Assembly: GCF_004104355.1 (NCBI RefSeq)
Contig: NZ_RJLM01000001.1
Location: 248,001 to 312,000 of the forward strand
Reading direction: 5' to 3'
DNA: 64,000 nucleotides
Origin: Photobacterium chitinilyticum
Lineage (GTDB): Bacteria; Pseudomonadota; Gammaproteobacteria; Enterobacterales; Vibrionaceae
Each line of letters begins with the position of its first letter. The first letter of the stretch is position 1. A program made the translations under genes and the position numbers. Shown piece after piece: positions 47,087 through 56,737 of the stretch. The notes beneath the pieces were generated by a model. That model was not told the origin of the DNA. It did not search any database and was given only the letters and a program-made list of their open reading frames with translations.

Positions 47087-49498
47087 TTAGTTTTCCTCGC
47101 TATTCTGTTGTGTATCTTTTGCTGCCTGTTGGGCAGCTTTACGAGCCTTGGCACGAGTAACGGCGGCAGCGACAGCGGCTTTCTTCGGATCAACGTTTTC
47201 CTCAGTTGCCGTATTAGCTGGTTTGTCCTGAGCTTTATCAACTGTTGTTTGCTCGGATGCCTGAGCAGCCTTGCGAGCCTTGGCACGAGCAACGGCAGCA
47301 GCGACAGCGGCTTTCTTCGGATCAACGTTTTCCTCAGTTGCCGTATTGGCTGGTTCGTCCTGAGCTTGAACAGCTGTTTGCTCGGATGCCTGAGCAGCCT
47401 TGCGAGCTTTGGCTCGAGCAACGGCAGCAGCGACAGCGGCTTTCTTTGGATCAACGTTTTCCTCAGCTGCCGTATTGGCTGGTTCGTCCTGAGCTTGAAC
47501 AGCTGTTTGCTCGGATGCCTGAGCAGCCTTGCGAGCTTTGGCTCGAGCAACGGCCGCAGCGACTGCGGCTTTCTTCGGATCAACGTCTTCCTCAGTTGCC
47601 GTATTGGCTGGTTTGTCCTGAGTTTTATCAACTGTTGTTTGCTCGGATGCCTGAGCAGCCTTGCGAGCCTTGGCTCGAGCAATGGCAGCAGCGACAGCGG
47701 CTTTCTTCGGATCAACGTTTTTCTTGGCATCACCACTCGCGCTTTGCTCGGTTAGAACCGCTGAACTTTCTGCTTGCTTAGCTGCTTTGCGTTCACGGGC
47801 CTGACGCTTGCGCTCTTCGCGAAGTTTTGCCATCTCAGTATTGTCAGGGACTGATTCTTGGCTGGTATCGGATTGAGCAGCCGCTTGTTTAGCTTTCGCT
47901 CGGGCGATAGCAGCAGCAACAGCTGGCTTCTTGCTTGTCTCGGCCTCTGTGTTGGTAGTAGCAGCCTGCTTGGCTTTTACACGTGCAATAGCGGCTGCCA
48001 CGGCATCATCACCACCAGAGGAGGACATCTCTTTGCGGCGATCATCGGCGGCTTTCTTAAAGCGGCTTTCACGTTCAGCCTTGTCTCGTTCCAAACGTGC
48101 CTTTTTGGCCTCAAAGCGTTGTTTGGCTCGTTCAGCATTAATTTCATCTTGCTTGCGAAGACGGATTTCAGCTTTGGCCTGGCGATAGTATTGAACTAAC
48201 GGGATTTCACTTGGGCAGACATAGGCACAGGCACCACATTCAATACAGTCAAACAGGTTGTATTCTTCACACTTGGCAAAATCCTGATCTTTTGCGTACC
48301 ACTGTAGCTGTTGCGGCAGCAGTGATACCGGGCATGCTTCAGCACACGCCGTACAGCGGATACAGGACATTTCATGGTTGGTCGGCGATATTTCCTTGCG
48401 TGTCGGGGCCAGAATACAGTTGGCGATTTTGGTGATCGGAACATCACAATGAGGCAGGGTAAAGCCCATCATCGGGCCACCCATGATCACACGAGGTAGC
48501 TTTTTATCGGCTTTATAGCCAAAACGCTCCAGTAGAAAGTTGACAGGTGTTCCTAGTAAAGCCCAGGTGTTACCTGGCTGTTTGAACGTTTGGCCCGTAA
48601 CGGTAACGACACGCTGGATCAGCGGTTCTCCGTCGATAACGGCACGTTTAATCGCATGCGTTGTTCCGACATTGTGCATCATAATGCCAATATCAGCAGG
48701 TATCCCTTTTGCCGGGACCTCTTTGCCCGTCAGAACCTTGATTAATTGTTTCTCGCCACCAGAAGGATACTTAGTCGGAATGGCTCGAATAACGATACCG
48801 TCCTCCTTAGAAATGCAGCGCTGCAGCGCTTCGATGGCTTCTGGCTTGTTATCCTCAATACCGATGATAGTGAGTTTAGGGGCAAGAATATGGTTTAGGA
48901 TCCGAATACCTTCTACGACATCAAGTGCGTTGTCCTGCATCAGCCTGTCATCGGCTGTGATATAAGGCTCGCACTCCGCAGCATTGATGATCAGGACGTC
49001 TGTTTTTCCCAAACCACTTTGCAGTTTTCGCCCGGTAGGAAAGCCAGCTCCCCCCATGCCCGAGATCCCGTGCAGGCGGATATGATCAATAAGATCCGCC
49101 GGCTCGGTATGACGATAATCTGTGATAGTCGTTTTCCTACCCCAGCAATCATTGCCGTCGGGCTCAATAATAATACAGAGATCGGATAAGCCGGAAGGAT
49201 GGGCGATAGTATGAGGTTTAACGGCTTTGATAGTACCCGATGTCGGTGCATGGATAGGTACGCTCATTGCAACGTCAGCATGTGTCAGTACCTGGCCTTT
49301 GAGCACCTTATCTCCGGCAGATACCAGCATATCGCCCACCGCACCAATGTGCTGTTTCAGGGGCAATATTAGCTCAGATGGGAGCTGGGCCTCGGCGATT
49401 TTCGAATGGCTGGATAGGGTTTTCTGCTCTGGTGGATGAATTCCACCCGGGAAATCCCACAGCTGACCCTGTTTAATTTGTTCGATGATTGTCAGCAT
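47087..49498 (-). CDS. rsxC: Rnf/Rsx complex subunit C with extended Ala/Lys-rich tail
   Basis: Peripheral subunit that binds NADH and FMN and holds two 4Fe-4S clusters. From the ATG at 49498 it is 803 residues (740 in E. coli). The N-terminal barrel-sandwich ([19 protein letters not shown]), the Rossmann-like [24 protein letters not shown] and cluster motifs [12 protein letters not shown] and [12 protein letters not shown] are present in the first 440 or so residues. The remaining 350 residues are low complexity: a charged coiled coil, then five near-identical repeats beginning [11 protein letters not shown]. The tail is a known variable feature of RsxC, but this one is long and its repeats are almost identical at DNA level. 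Confidence 0.95.
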   Translation of the reverse strand: MLTIIEQIKQGQLWDFPGGIHPPEQKTLSSHSKIAEAQLPSELILPLKQHIGAVGDMLVSAGDKVLKGQVLTHADVAMSVPIHAPTSGTIKAVKPHTIAHPSGLSDLCIIIEPDGNDCWGRKTTITDYRHTEPADLIDHIRLHGISGMGGAGFPTGRKLQSGLGKTDVLIINAAECEPYITADDRLMQDNALDVVEGIRILNHILAPKLTIIGIEDNKPEAIEALQRCISKEDGIVIRAIPTKYPSGGEKQLIKVLTGKEVPAKGIPADIGIMMHNVGTTHAIKRAVIDGEPLIQRVVTVTGQTFKQPGNTWALLGTPVNFLLERFGYKADKKLPRVIMGGPMMGFTLPHCDVPITKIANCILAPTRKEISPTNHEMSCIRCTACAEACPVSLLPQQLQWYAKDQDFAKCEEYNLFDCIECGACAYVCPSEIPLVQYYRQAKAEIRLRKQDEINAERAKQRFEAKKARLERDKAERESRFKKAADDRRKEMSSSGGDDAVAAAIARVKAKQAATTNTEAETSKKPAVAAAIARAKAKQAAAQSDTSQESVPDNTEMAKLREERKRQARERKAAKQAESSAVLTEQSASGDAKKNVDPKKAAVAAAIARAKARKAAQASEQTTVDKTQDKPANTATEEDVDPKKAAVAAAVARAKARKAAQASEQTAVQAQDEPANTAAEENVDPKKAAVAAAVARAKARKAAQASEQTAVQAQDEPANTATEENVDPKKAAVAAAVARAKARKAAQASEQTTVDKAQDKPANTATEENVDPKKAAVAAAVTRAKARKAAQQAAKDTQQNSEEN
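47100..47730. repeat. Tandem repeats inside rsxC
   Basis: Five copies of a 129-132 bp unit encoding [11 protein letters not shown]-(I/V)-(A/T)-RAKARKAAQ and a spacer ASEQT...PANTATEEN. Copies two and three differ by only a few bases; the last is cut short. This is recent expansion of coding sequence, not a CRISPR: units are in frame, lack unique spacers and are directly adjacent. Antisense reading frames over it are open only because of the repeats. Confidence 0.9.
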
Positions 49499-49500
49499 GG

Positions 49501-50082
49501 TTACTCTACCTTGTTGGCGATAGTATCTGTTGGAATATTGACGACGGGGATTTGGTTGAGCTCCCACTTCCAGCTTTCCGGGGTCATTTCTACCGGGACC
49601 ATTTCGATACAGTCGGTCGGACAAGGCGCGACACAGAGATCGCAACCGGTACATTCATCTTTAATAACAGTATGTAAGGCTTTGGTGCCACCGACGATAG
49701 CATCAACAGGGCATGCCTGGATGCATTTGGTACAGCCGATGCACATATCTTCATGGATAAATGCAACTTTTTTCAGGCCTTTGTCGTCGTCATGAACCGA
49801 ATCCTGAACATCTACCCCCATAAGATCAGCCAGTTTCTCTATTGTTTGCTGGCCGCCAGGAGGGCATTTGTTAATATCATCACCGTTTGCAATGGCTTCC
49901 GCGTAGGGGCGGCAGCCAGGATAGCCACATTGACCACATTGGGTTTGTGGCAAAATGCTTTCGATTTGCTCGACGATTGGATCGGCTTCGACTTTGAAGC
50001 GAATAGAGGCAAAGCCAAGCACAAGGCCAAAAATCGCGGCAAGGACTGCGATTGCAATAACTGCAATTAAAATTCCGCTCAT
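49501..50082 (-). CDS. rsxB: Rnf/Rsx complex subunit B (ferredoxin-like)
   Basis: A 193-residue iron-sulfur subunit. An N-terminal hydrophobic helix ([22 protein letters not shown]) anchors it, followed by a four-Cys cluster domain ([18 protein letters not shown], plus a later Cys in CPPGG) and two ferredoxin 4Fe-4S motifs, [16 protein letters not shown] and [18 protein letters not shown]. It passes electrons between the cytoplasmic donor or acceptor and the membrane subunits. It lies one base after the rsxA stop and ends two bases before rsxC. Confidence 0.96.
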   Translation of the reverse strand: MSGILIAVIAIAVLAAIFGLVLGFASIRFKVEADPIVEQIESILPQTQCGQCGYPGCRPYAEAIANGDDINKCPPGGQQTIEKLADLMGVDVQDSVHDDDKGLKKVAFIHEDMCIGCTKCIQACPVDAIVGGTKALHTVIKDECTGCDLCVAPCPTDCIEMVPVEMTPESWKWELNQIPVVNIPTDTIANKVE

Positions 50083-50083
50083 T

Positions 50084-50665
50084 TTAAAGTTTCACCAATC
50101 CAGTAAAGCCCATAAAGGCAAGAGACATCAGGCCGGCGGTGATCATGGCGATAGACGCTCCTTTAAATGGACTAGGAACATCTGCTGCTGCGATACGCTC
50201 ACGCATAGACGCAAATAGTACCAATACCAAAGAAAAGCCAACTGCAGCACCGAAGCCATAAATTACGGATTCAATGAAGTTGTGTCGTTCGTTGATGTTA
50301 AGGAGTGCAACACCTAAAACCGCACAGTTAGTCGTGATCAGTGGCAGGAATATTCCCAGTAGACGATATAGAGTCGGGCTGGTTTTATGGACCACCATCT
50401 CGGTAAACTGAACCACGACAGCAATCACCAGGATAAAGCTGAGAGTTCTGAGGTATTGAATACCAAGAGGTACGAGAATATATGCCTCGACAAGATAGGC
50501 ACACACCGATGCCAGGGTGAGTACAAACGTTGTTGCCAAACCCATGCCAATTGCTGTTTCCAGTTTCTTAGATACACCCATAAACGGGCATAAGCCTAAA
50601 AATTTTACCAGTACAAAGTTGTTAACCAACACTGTACCTACGAGTAGTAGTAGGTATTCAGTCAT
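50084..50665 (-). CDS. rsxA: Rnf/Rsx complex subunit A
   Basis: A 193-residue integral membrane protein, paralogous to RsxE, with six helices. It starts [32 protein letters not shown]; the paired Cys-containing half-helices (FLGLCPFMG and [10 protein letters not shown]) are thought to hold a 2Fe-2S cluster at the subunit A/E interface. It is the first gene of rsxABCDGE-nth. Confidence 0.96.
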   Translation of the reverse strand: MTEYLLLLVGTVLVNNFVLVKFLGLCPFMGVSKKLETAIGMGLATTFVLTLASVCAYLVEAYILVPLGIQYLRTLSFILVIAVVVQFTEMVVHKTSPTLYRLLGIFLPLITTNCAVLGVALLNINERHNFIESVIYGFGAAVGFSLVLVLFASMRERIAAADVPSPFKGASIAMITAGLMSLAFMGFTGLVKL

Positions 50666-51079
50666 ACCGTCTTAATTATAATTGCTCTAGAGATCTGCAT
50701 ATTATCTTCCTTTGCACAAGCTATAACAACTCCTGTCTTGCAGGGTTTTTTAAGATTGCTGATTTTTCCATCAGTTATTGCTTGATGATAAGGCGTCAAA
50801 GAGATAACAGCATCCACATGCTTCAGAATACCGAGTATTTGTTGAGCTTATGTATGACAATTGTGATTGCCTGTTGTATCCAGCTACTTGCGAATGTAAT
50901 TGTGTTGTTTTTATTCTTTTGTCGATGAGCTGTATTTTGGGGATATATATTAAATAATTGCAGAACTGGCAGTTCTTTATATTGCCTATGTGCGCAAAAT
51001 CAAAAATTAGCACCACTGGTTGGCAGTATGCTAGTGGCATTGGTACTGACAGTTATTGAATACTCGTAAGGATTTAAAG
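50666..51079. other. Intergenic region between divergent rsxA and pepE
   Basis: AT-rich, about 410 bp. It has a compact palindrome AGAACTGGCAGTTCT near 50960-50975 and a pair of short ACTGG/CCAGT-like elements near 51012, which could be operator sites. No ORF with a ribosome-binding site and no FNR box was seen upstream of rsxA. Confidence 0.4.
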
Positions 51080-51817
51080 ATGGATATTTTAATGTTGAGT
51101 AACGGCAAAATTGCCGGTAACGAACATGTGATGGGTTTTGCGAGTGAAGCGATTGTAGAGCAAGTAAAACGGACTGGCGCCAGGAATTGGGTTTTGATCC
51201 CTTACGCCGTTATTCGTTCAAGTCATGATGATCGGGTGGCAATGGTGCAACAGACATTTGATGCACTTGGACTTGACTGCCACGTGTCTGGCCTACATCA
51301 AGCTGATGATCCGGTTGCAGCACTAAAAGCTGCTGATGGTATTTTGGTTAGCGGCGGTAATACCTGGGTGTTGAACAAGACATTACACGATCTAGGTCTT
51401 GTGGGCCCAATACGTAAGGCGGTGCTTGACAGTGGTGTACCTTATATAGGATGGAGTGCCGGTACGAATATTACATGCCCGACTATCCGGACGACGAATG
51501 ATATGCCGATTATTACCGGTGCTGTATTACCTTCTTTGAATTTGGTGCCGTTCCAAATTAATCCGCACTACTTGGAAGCGAAAGTTGAAGGCCATAACGG
51601 AGAAACCCGAGATGAGCGTATTCAAGAATTCCTGGAAGTGAACAAGCACGAACCTGTAGTGGGTATCCCTGAAGGGACCTGGCTTCACCTGCATGATGGG
51701 AAATTAAGCTACCACTGTGCAAATGGCAAAGATCTAAAACTCTTTAGCTATGACAGCGAGCCTGTTTACTACTCAGCACATCAAGATATTCAGTTCCTGA
51801 TGGAACATAGCTGTTAG
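51080..51817 (+). CDS. pepE: Peptidase E (alpha-aspartyl dipeptidase)
   Basis: A cytoplasmic serine dipeptidase that hydrolyses peptides with an N-terminal Asp. The 245-residue protein has the nucleophile elbow GWSAGTN (Ser126), SGGNTWVLNK, and INPHYLEAKVEGHNGETRDERIQEFLE, where the catalytic His and Glu lie. The start at 51080 follows AAGGA and matches MDILMLSNGK-type family starts (E. coli PepE is 229 residues). It is a single-gene unit with a strong terminator. Confidence 0.95.
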   Translation: MDILMLSNGKIAGNEHVMGFASEAIVEQVKRTGARNWVLIPYAVIRSSHDDRVAMVQQTFDALGLDCHVSGLHQADDPVAALKAADGILVSGGNTWVLNKTLHDLGLVGPIRKAVLDSGVPYIGWSAGTNITCPTIRTTNDMPIITGAVLPSLNLVPFQINPHYLEAKVEGHNGETRDERIQEFLEVNKHEPVVGIPEGTWLHLHDGKLSYHCANGKDLKLFSYDSEPVYYSAHQDIQFLMEHSC

Positions 51818-51849
51818 GCTGCGTTGTTAGATAGCACTTAGCATAAGAT

Positions 51850-51875
51850 AACGGCAGACTTCGGTCTGCCGTTTT
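51850..51875 (+). terminator. Terminator of pepE
   Basis: AACGGCAGAC-TTCG-GTCTGCCGTT, a 10-bp stem with a UUCG loop, then TT; 33 bp after the pepE stop. Confidence 0.88.
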
Positions 51876-51985
51876 GATTTCGTCTAGCAGACATCAGTAG
51901 TCATTCCCTCCAAAACTGACATCTAAAATTACGAAGAAAATTCACTTGATTTTGGTCAGCCTATAGACTGCAAGGGTTTAGGAGA

Positions 51986-52010
51986 CTTATCCACGGAAAC
52001 TGTGGATAAG
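51986..52010. promoter_or_regulatory. Inverted pair of DnaA boxes upstream of uvrB
   Basis: TTATCCACG at 51987-51995 (one mismatch) faces TGTGGATAA at 52001-52009, the exact reverse complement of the DnaA consensus TTATCCACA. Together they also form a perfect 9-bp hairpin CTTATCCAC/GTGGATAAG. A third near-match, TGTGGATGA, lies at 52225-52233. The rest of the 51876-52489 gap has no gene I can support. Confidence 0.5.
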
Positions 52011-52489
52011 TATGTTGATGGATACTTGGGAAATCCTGCTTTGGCTATAGGTATAGCGGGGTGGTTATATTTTGAGCGGTTAGAGGGCGGGGCAATAAAT
52101 AGTTGTAATATAGCGATATAGGAAAAAGAGCTTGAATATATATGAATCAATTAGAATAAATGCTTTAGAGAATGTTAGATATAATTCTACTTGTGAATTG
52201 ATTTGAATCAATTGTTGGAAAAGCTGTGGATGATCCCTCTTGCGGATAATGATTTAGAGGAATTTTATATGCTCGTTGCAAGCTGTCTGAAGCATAGCTG
52301 AACAAAGTCATTTTTGCCCGTGGGCGGTGATAATACGCCTATGAATGAAATTGTTCAATCCTTGTACTTGCCTTTTTTGTGATTTTTTTGTCTTCGGCAG
52401 AGAATTCATAGTACGGTCTTTTGCTTGTTTATTGACATGTCCATTCATAATAGCAAAATGTCTTATGGTCATTACTACGGAACTTCAGC

Positions 52490-54514
52490 ATGAGCAAAAC
52501 GTTTAATCTATCGTCCCGCTTTTCCCCTTCCGGCGATCAGCCTACTGCGATCAATCAGTTACTGGAAGGGTTGGATGCAGGTCTTGCTCACCAAACGTTG
52601 CTGGGGGTGACCGGCTCGGGGAAGACTTTCACCGTTGCCAATGTTATTGCAGAGGCTAATCGGCCGACGTTGATCATGGCACCAAACAAAACACTGGCGG
52701 CACAACTGTATGGTGAAATGAAAGAGTTCTTTCCTGACAATGCCGTAGAGTATTTTGTTTCGTATTATGACTATTATCAGCCGGAAGCGTATGTTCCGAC
52801 AACTGACACCTTTATAGAGAAGGATGCGTCGGTCAACGCTCATATTGAGCAAATGCGGCTATCGGCGACCAAGGCGTTGATGGAACGACGCGACGTCATT
52901 ATTATCGCTTCTGTGTCGGCGATTTATGGCCTTGGTGATCCGGACTCCTATCTTAAGATGATGTTGCATGTTCGCCGAGGCGATGTGCTGGATCAGCGTG
53001 ACATTTTACGCCGTCTGGCTGAGCTGCAATACAAACGCAATGATGTTGCTTTCGAGCGAGGAACATTCCGTGTTCGGGGAGAAGTGATTGATATTTTTCC
53101 GGCAGAATCGGAGAAAGATGCTGTCCGTATCGAACTGTTTGACGAAGAAGTCGATTGTATCAGTGCCTTTGATCCGCTGACAGGCGCTGTGTTACAGCGT
53201 GATTTGCCTCGTTGTACGATTTATCCCAAGACCCACTATGTGACCCCTCGAGAACGTGTTCTAGAAGCTGTAGAGCAGATCAAGGTTGATCTTGACGCTC
53301 GTAAAAAACAGCTCATGGATAGCAACAAGCTGGTGGAAGAGCAGCGAATATCTCAGCGAACCCAGTTTGATATTGAAATGATGAATGAACTTGGGTTTTG
53401 CTCCGGTATCGAGAACTACTCGCGCTACCTAAGTGGTCGTGCTGAAGGCGAGCCGCCCCCGACTCTGTTTGACTATCTGCCGGCTGATGGCCTGCTTATT
53501 ATCGATGAATCCCATGTCACCGTTTCGCAGATTGGGGCGATGTACCGCGGTGACCGATCTCGTAAAGAGAACCTTGTTGAGTACGGTTTCAGATTACCGT
53601 CGGCATTGGATAACCGTCCACTCAAATTCGAAGAGTTCGAGTCGCTGGCCCCGCAGACCCTGTATGTTTCAGCGACGCCAGGTAAGTATGAGATTGAGCA
53701 ATCCGGAGGTGACATTGCCGAACAGGTTGTTCGACCTACCGGGTTACTGGATCCCCAGCTTGAAGTGCGTCCTGTCGCCACTCAGGTTGATGATCTGCTG
53801 TCTGAAATTAGGATCCGCGAGGCGAAGGGCGAGCGGGTACTGGTAACAACACTCACGAAGCGGATGGCAGAAGATCTGACCGAGTACCTTGACGAGCATG
53901 GTGTCAGAGTGCGTTATTTGCACTCTGATATAGACACAGTCGAGCGGGTTGAAATTATTCGTGACTTACGTCTTGGCGAGTTTGATGTATTGGTCGGGAT
54001 TAACTTATTGCGAGAAGGTTTGGATATGCCAGAGGTTTCTCTGGTGGCTATCTTGGATGCCGATAAGGAAGGATTCCTGCGTTCTGAACGTTCGTTGATC
54101 CAGACTATCGGTCGTGCGGCACGAAACCTTGAAGGTCGGGCAATCTTGTATGCCGATAAAATTACAGGTTCAATGGAGCGGGCGATGAACGAGACTAATC
54201 GCCGGCGGGAAAAGCAGCATGAGCATAACGAGAAACACGGTATCGTTCCTCAGGCGCTGAACAAGGCTGTATCCGATATCATGGAGCTGGGCCAGCCAGG
54301 TAAACGCAGTAAACCAAATAAGGCTGCACAACTTCATCAAGTTGCCGAGCAAAAAGGAACTTACAGTACGATGTCGCCACAACAGCTGGAAACTAGAATT
54401 CAACAGCTTGAATCTGAAATGTATGATTTGGCGCAGAATCTAGAGTTTGAGAAAGCCGCAGAACTACGCGACAAGATACATACGATGCGAGAGCAGTTCA
54501 TTGTAAATAGCTAA
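52490..54514 (+). CDS. uvrB: Excinuclease ABC subunit B
   Basis: UvrB is the damage-verifying helicase-like subunit of nucleotide excision repair. The 674-residue protein matches E. coli (673). It has Walker [13 protein letters not shown] (about 39-50), the beta-hairpin [12 protein letters not shown] that clamps DNA, the DESH box [11 protein letters not shown], the helicase motif [39 protein letters not shown], and a C-terminal UVR domain ([14 protein letters not shown]) that contacts UvrC. I saw no clear LexA box in the 100 bp upstream, though a degenerate one cannot be ruled out. Confidence 0.98.
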   Translation: MSKTFNLSSRFSPSGDQPTAINQLLEGLDAGLAHQTLLGVTGSGKTFTVANVIAEANRPTLIMAPNKTLAAQLYGEMKEFFPDNAVEYFVSYYDYYQPEAYVPTTDTFIEKDASVNAHIEQMRLSATKALMERRDVIIIASVSAIYGLGDPDSYLKMMLHVRRGDVLDQRDILRRLAELQYKRNDVAFERGTFRVRGEVIDIFPAESEKDAVRIELFDEEVDCISAFDPLTGAVLQRDLPRCTIYPKTHYVTPRERVLEAVEQIKVDLDARKKQLMDSNKLVEEQRISQRTQFDIEMMNELGFCSGIENYSRYLSGRAEGEPPPTLFDYLPADGLLIIDESHVTVSQIGAMYRGDRSRKENLVEYGFRLPSALDNRPLKFEEFESLAPQTLYVSATPGKYEIEQSGGDIAEQVVRPTGLLDPQLEVRPVATQVDDLLSEIRIREAKGERVLVTTLTKRMAEDLTEYLDEHGVRVRYLHSDIDTVERVEIIRDLRLGEFDVLVGINLLREGLDMPEVSLVAILDADKEGFLRSERSLIQTIGRAARNLEGRAILYADKITGSMERAMNETNRRREKQHEHNEKHGIVPQALNKAVSDIMELGQPGKRSKPNKAAQLHQVAEQKGTYSTMSPQQLETRIQQLESEMYDLAQNLEFEKAAELRDKIHTMREQFIVNS

Positions 54515-54589
54515 AGTTGTTAGGAGCCTGTACGGGCTTTTGGTATGGCTTCTCGAAGTGGCTTCTTGCCCCTTTCTTTTTCTACCCGC

Positions 54590-54693
54590 AAAAAAAAAGC
54601 CAACCGATAATAGATTCGGTTGGCGTCATTGTTTTAGTGAAATAATTCCACAAACAACGTCAGTTGGCTAGGTTGACTCTCAGGAAAGAGTCA
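54590..54693 (-). ncRNA. qrr: Qrr quorum-regulatory small RNA
   Basis: About 104 nt on the minus strand. From the predicted start at 54693 it folds a 5' hairpin (TGACTCT/AGAGTCA). It then carries the invariant Qrr core, CCTAGCCAACTGACGTTGTT at 54653-54672, that pairs with luxR/hapR-type and other mRNAs with Hfq, and ends in a terminator (GCCAACCGA/TCGGTTGGC with nine T residues). It lies divergent from luxO, the conserved position of qrr1 in Vibrio, and has a sigma-54 promoter. It would be made at low cell density when LuxO is phosphorylated. A single Qrr is visible here; others may exist elsewhere. Confidence 0.95.
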
Positions 54694-54703
54694 CTTTATA
54701 TAA

Positions 54704-54719
54704 TGCAGGCATCGTGCCA
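54704..54719 (-). promoter_or_regulatory. Sigma-54 promoter of qrr
   Basis: On the minus strand TGGCACGATGCCTGCA matches TGGCAC-N5-TTGCA with one mismatch and GG/GC spaced by 10. It predicts transcription from 54693, exactly where the Qrr 5' hairpin begins. Confidence 0.92.
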
Positions 54720-54803
54720 ACTTTTTTATCGCACCAAATTGCACTTTTTTGCGACGCTTGCCGAGTAATTTGTCACCATTTTCTCTATCTATTGGTTTGT
54801 TAT

Positions 54804-54816
54804 TTGCATTTTGCAA
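54804..54816. promoter_or_regulatory. LuxO binding site (enhancer) for qrr
   Basis: TTGCATTTTGCAA is a perfect TTGCA-N3-TGCAA palindrome, the published LuxO site. Its centre is 92 bp upstream of the -24 GG of the qrr promoter. A weaker TTGCA...TGCGA pair lies at 54736-54751, closer to the promoter. Since luxO is divergent, binding here could also repress luxO. Confidence 0.85.
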
Positions 54817-54922
54817 ATCAATATGCGATTCATAATGAGAATTTGGAAATAATGAAATTTCTCATAACAGTTTTTTCTCTTTTGATTACAATTAGTTTAG
54901 AGAGAAAGGCTTTGGAGGGGCA

Positions 54923-56377
54923 ATGGAAAGCAGGTCAGTTCAACGACAAGTATTAATGGTAGAAGATACCGCCTCGGTAGCGGCCTTGTACAAATCTTAC
55001 CTAAACCCCCTAGGTTTAACGGTCAATATTGTCGGGACGGGGACGGAAGCACTTACCTTCGTCAAAGATATTACTCCAGACCTAATTTTGCTCGATCTAC
55101 GCCTGCCGGACATGACTGGCATGGAAGTGCTGGAATCTGTTCGTCGTGATCACGGCAATATACCTGTTGTAATTATGACAGCACATGGCTCAATCGACGT
55201 TGCTGTTGAGGCGATGCGCCACGGTGCTCAGGACTTTTTGATCAAGCCATGCGAAGCGGACCGCTTGCGGATCACCGTAAATAATGCACTGAAAGAAGAA
55301 AATAAAGCGCCGAAAGAGCGTCAGAAGTCCAAGCAGGGCGGGGCACAGTATCAGGGCTTCATTGGTAATAGTCTACCGATGCAGGCCGTGTACCGGGTTA
55401 TTGAGTCTGCTGCTGCCAGTAAAGCGACAGTGTTTATTACCGGTGAAAGTGGAACCGGTAAAGAGGTTTGTGCGGAGGCTGTTCATGCGGCAAGCCCACG
55501 AAATGATCAGCCTTTTGTTGCCTTGAACTGTGCAGCGATTCCAAAAGAACTGATTGAAAGCGAACTGTTTGGTCATGTAAAGGGTGCATTTACCGGAGCC
55601 TCGACGGAACGCCAAGGGGCCGTTGAGCTGGCTAGTAATGGCACACTGTTCCTCGATGAACTTTGCGAAATGGATTTGGATTTGCAGAGTAAGTTACTTC
55701 GTTTTATCCAGACGGGAACATATCAAAAGGTAGGTTCATCCAAAACGAGTACAGTGGATGTGCGTTTTGTATGTGCAACGAACCGTAACCCATGGGTTGA
55801 GGTTCAGGAGGGACGTTTCCGTGAAGATCTCTATTATCGCCTTCATGTGATTCCTGTCACGCTGCCACCACTAAGAGACCGTGGTGAGGATGTGATTGAA
55901 ATAGCACATGCTTTGTTGGCTTTGATGTCGGTAGAGGAGGGAAAGAATTTTAGCCGCTTCTCTCCTGACGTTATCAATTTGTTTCAAAGGCATAGCTGGC
56001 AGGGAAATGTACGTGAGCTGCAGAATGTGATCCGTAACATTGTGGTATTGAATACGGGTGAAGAGGTCACGATGCAAATGGTGCCACCACCGATAATTGG
56101 TGGAGCTGGCGCAGAAATTGCACATACAGTTCAACTAACGGCTGAACCGCAGAAAAGTGCGGACATTCGCGATGGCGTTTCTCATCATCATCCAGTTGAT
56201 AAAACGCAAATTGAACCGCTGTGGATTGTTGAAAAGCGAGCTATTCAGGCGGCGATTGATGCTTGTGAGGGGAATATTCCGCGAGCTGCGGGGTTATTGG
56301 AAGTCAGCCCATCGACGATATACAGAAAATTACAAGCCTGGCAGGAAGCGGCAGGTAGTAACAGGGAGATAAAATAA
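54923..56377 (+). CDS. luxO: Quorum-sensing response regulator LuxO
   Basis: A sigma-54-dependent activator of the NtrC class. When phosphorylated through LuxU at low cell density it activates qrr. The 484-residue protein has a receiver domain (VEDTASV acidic pocket, phospho-acceptor Asp58 in ILLDLRLPD, Lys in DFLIKPCE) and an AAA+ domain (Walker [10 protein letters not shown], sigma-54 loop GAFTGA, Walker [31 protein letters not shown]). A Fis-type helix-turn-helix is at the C-terminus ([18 protein letters not shown]). It is slightly longer than the Vibrio proteins of about 455. GGAGG lies four bases before the start. It abuts luxU with no gap. Confidence 0.97.
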   Translation: MESRSVQRQVLMVEDTASVAALYKSYLNPLGLTVNIVGTGTEALTFVKDITPDLILLDLRLPDMTGMEVLESVRRDHGNIPVVIMTAHGSIDVAVEAMRHGAQDFLIKPCEADRLRITVNNALKEENKAPKERQKSKQGGAQYQGFIGNSLPMQAVYRVIESAAASKATVFITGESGTGKEVCAEAVHAASPRNDQPFVALNCAAIPKELIESELFGHVKGAFTGASTERQGAVELASNGTLFLDELCEMDLDLQSKLLRFIQTGTYQKVGSSKTSTVDVRFVCATNRNPWVEVQEGRFREDLYYRLHVIPVTLPPLRDRGEDVIEIAHALLALMSVEEGKNFSRFSPDVINLFQRHSWQGNVRELQNVIRNIVVLNTGEEVTMQMVPPPIIGGAGAEIAHTVQLTAEPQKSADIRDGVSHHHPVDKTQIEPLWIVEKRAIQAAIDACEGNIPRAAGLLEVSPSTIYRKLQAWQEAAGSNREIK

Positions 56378-56737
56378 ATGGCAGCGAGTATTAATGCATT
56401 TACAATCAAACGCTTATCTGAGGAAGTCGGTCAAGATACGGTAACATTGTTGCTGAATGTCTTCAGTGACGAGTTGGAGCAGTACTTACGTCAGTTATCT
56501 GATCAACCGTCGGTGAGTCAGGTTAGAGAAATCAGCCATGCGATTAAAAGCAGCGCAGCAAGCTTTGGTGCCGATGAATTAGCGGAAATGGCGCAAGAGT
56601 GTGAGTCTCGGATGAAGCAGGGACAGGACCAGTGGATGAATGACCATCTGCCTGAATTTCGACAGATGGTGCAGGGCATGGCGGTAAAATATAAGCAACT
56701 AGCAAGCAACGATGAGCTTATCAATCGCATGCTTTAA
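56378..56737 (+). CDS. luxU: Phosphorelay protein LuxU
   Basis: A 119-residue single-domain histidine phosphotransferase that passes phosphate between the hybrid autoinducer sensors (LuxN/LuxPQ/CqsS type) and LuxO. The active His54 is in EISHAIKSSAASFGADEL (His58 in V. harveyi). It starts immediately after the luxO stop. Its 3' end overlaps the 3' end of the convergent yvcK gene by 39 bp. No hybrid sensor kinase is in the window. Confidence 0.96.
   Translation: MAASINAFTIKRLSEEVGQDTVTLLLNVFSDELEQYLRQLSDQPSVSQVREISHAIKSSAASFGADELAEMAQECESRMKQGQDQWMNDHLPEFRQMVQGMAVKYKQLASNDELINRML

Noticed and set aside
47100-47730. CRISPR-like array
   Set aside because: Repeats are about 130 bp, contiguous, in frame with rsxC and lack unique spacers.
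47108-47781. Long antisense reading frames over rsxC
   Set aside because: They are open only because the rsxC repeats keep three frames free of stops; their products are low-complexity mirrors of the repeat.
52380-52489. LexA (SOS) box before uvrB
   Set aside because: No CTGT-N8-ACAG-like sequence was seen in the upstream 100 bases.
54714-54956. Open reading frame of 80 codons upstream of luxO
   Set aside because: It covers the qrr sigma-54 promoter and the LuxO site and overlaps the start of luxO in another frame; it has no ribosome-binding site.
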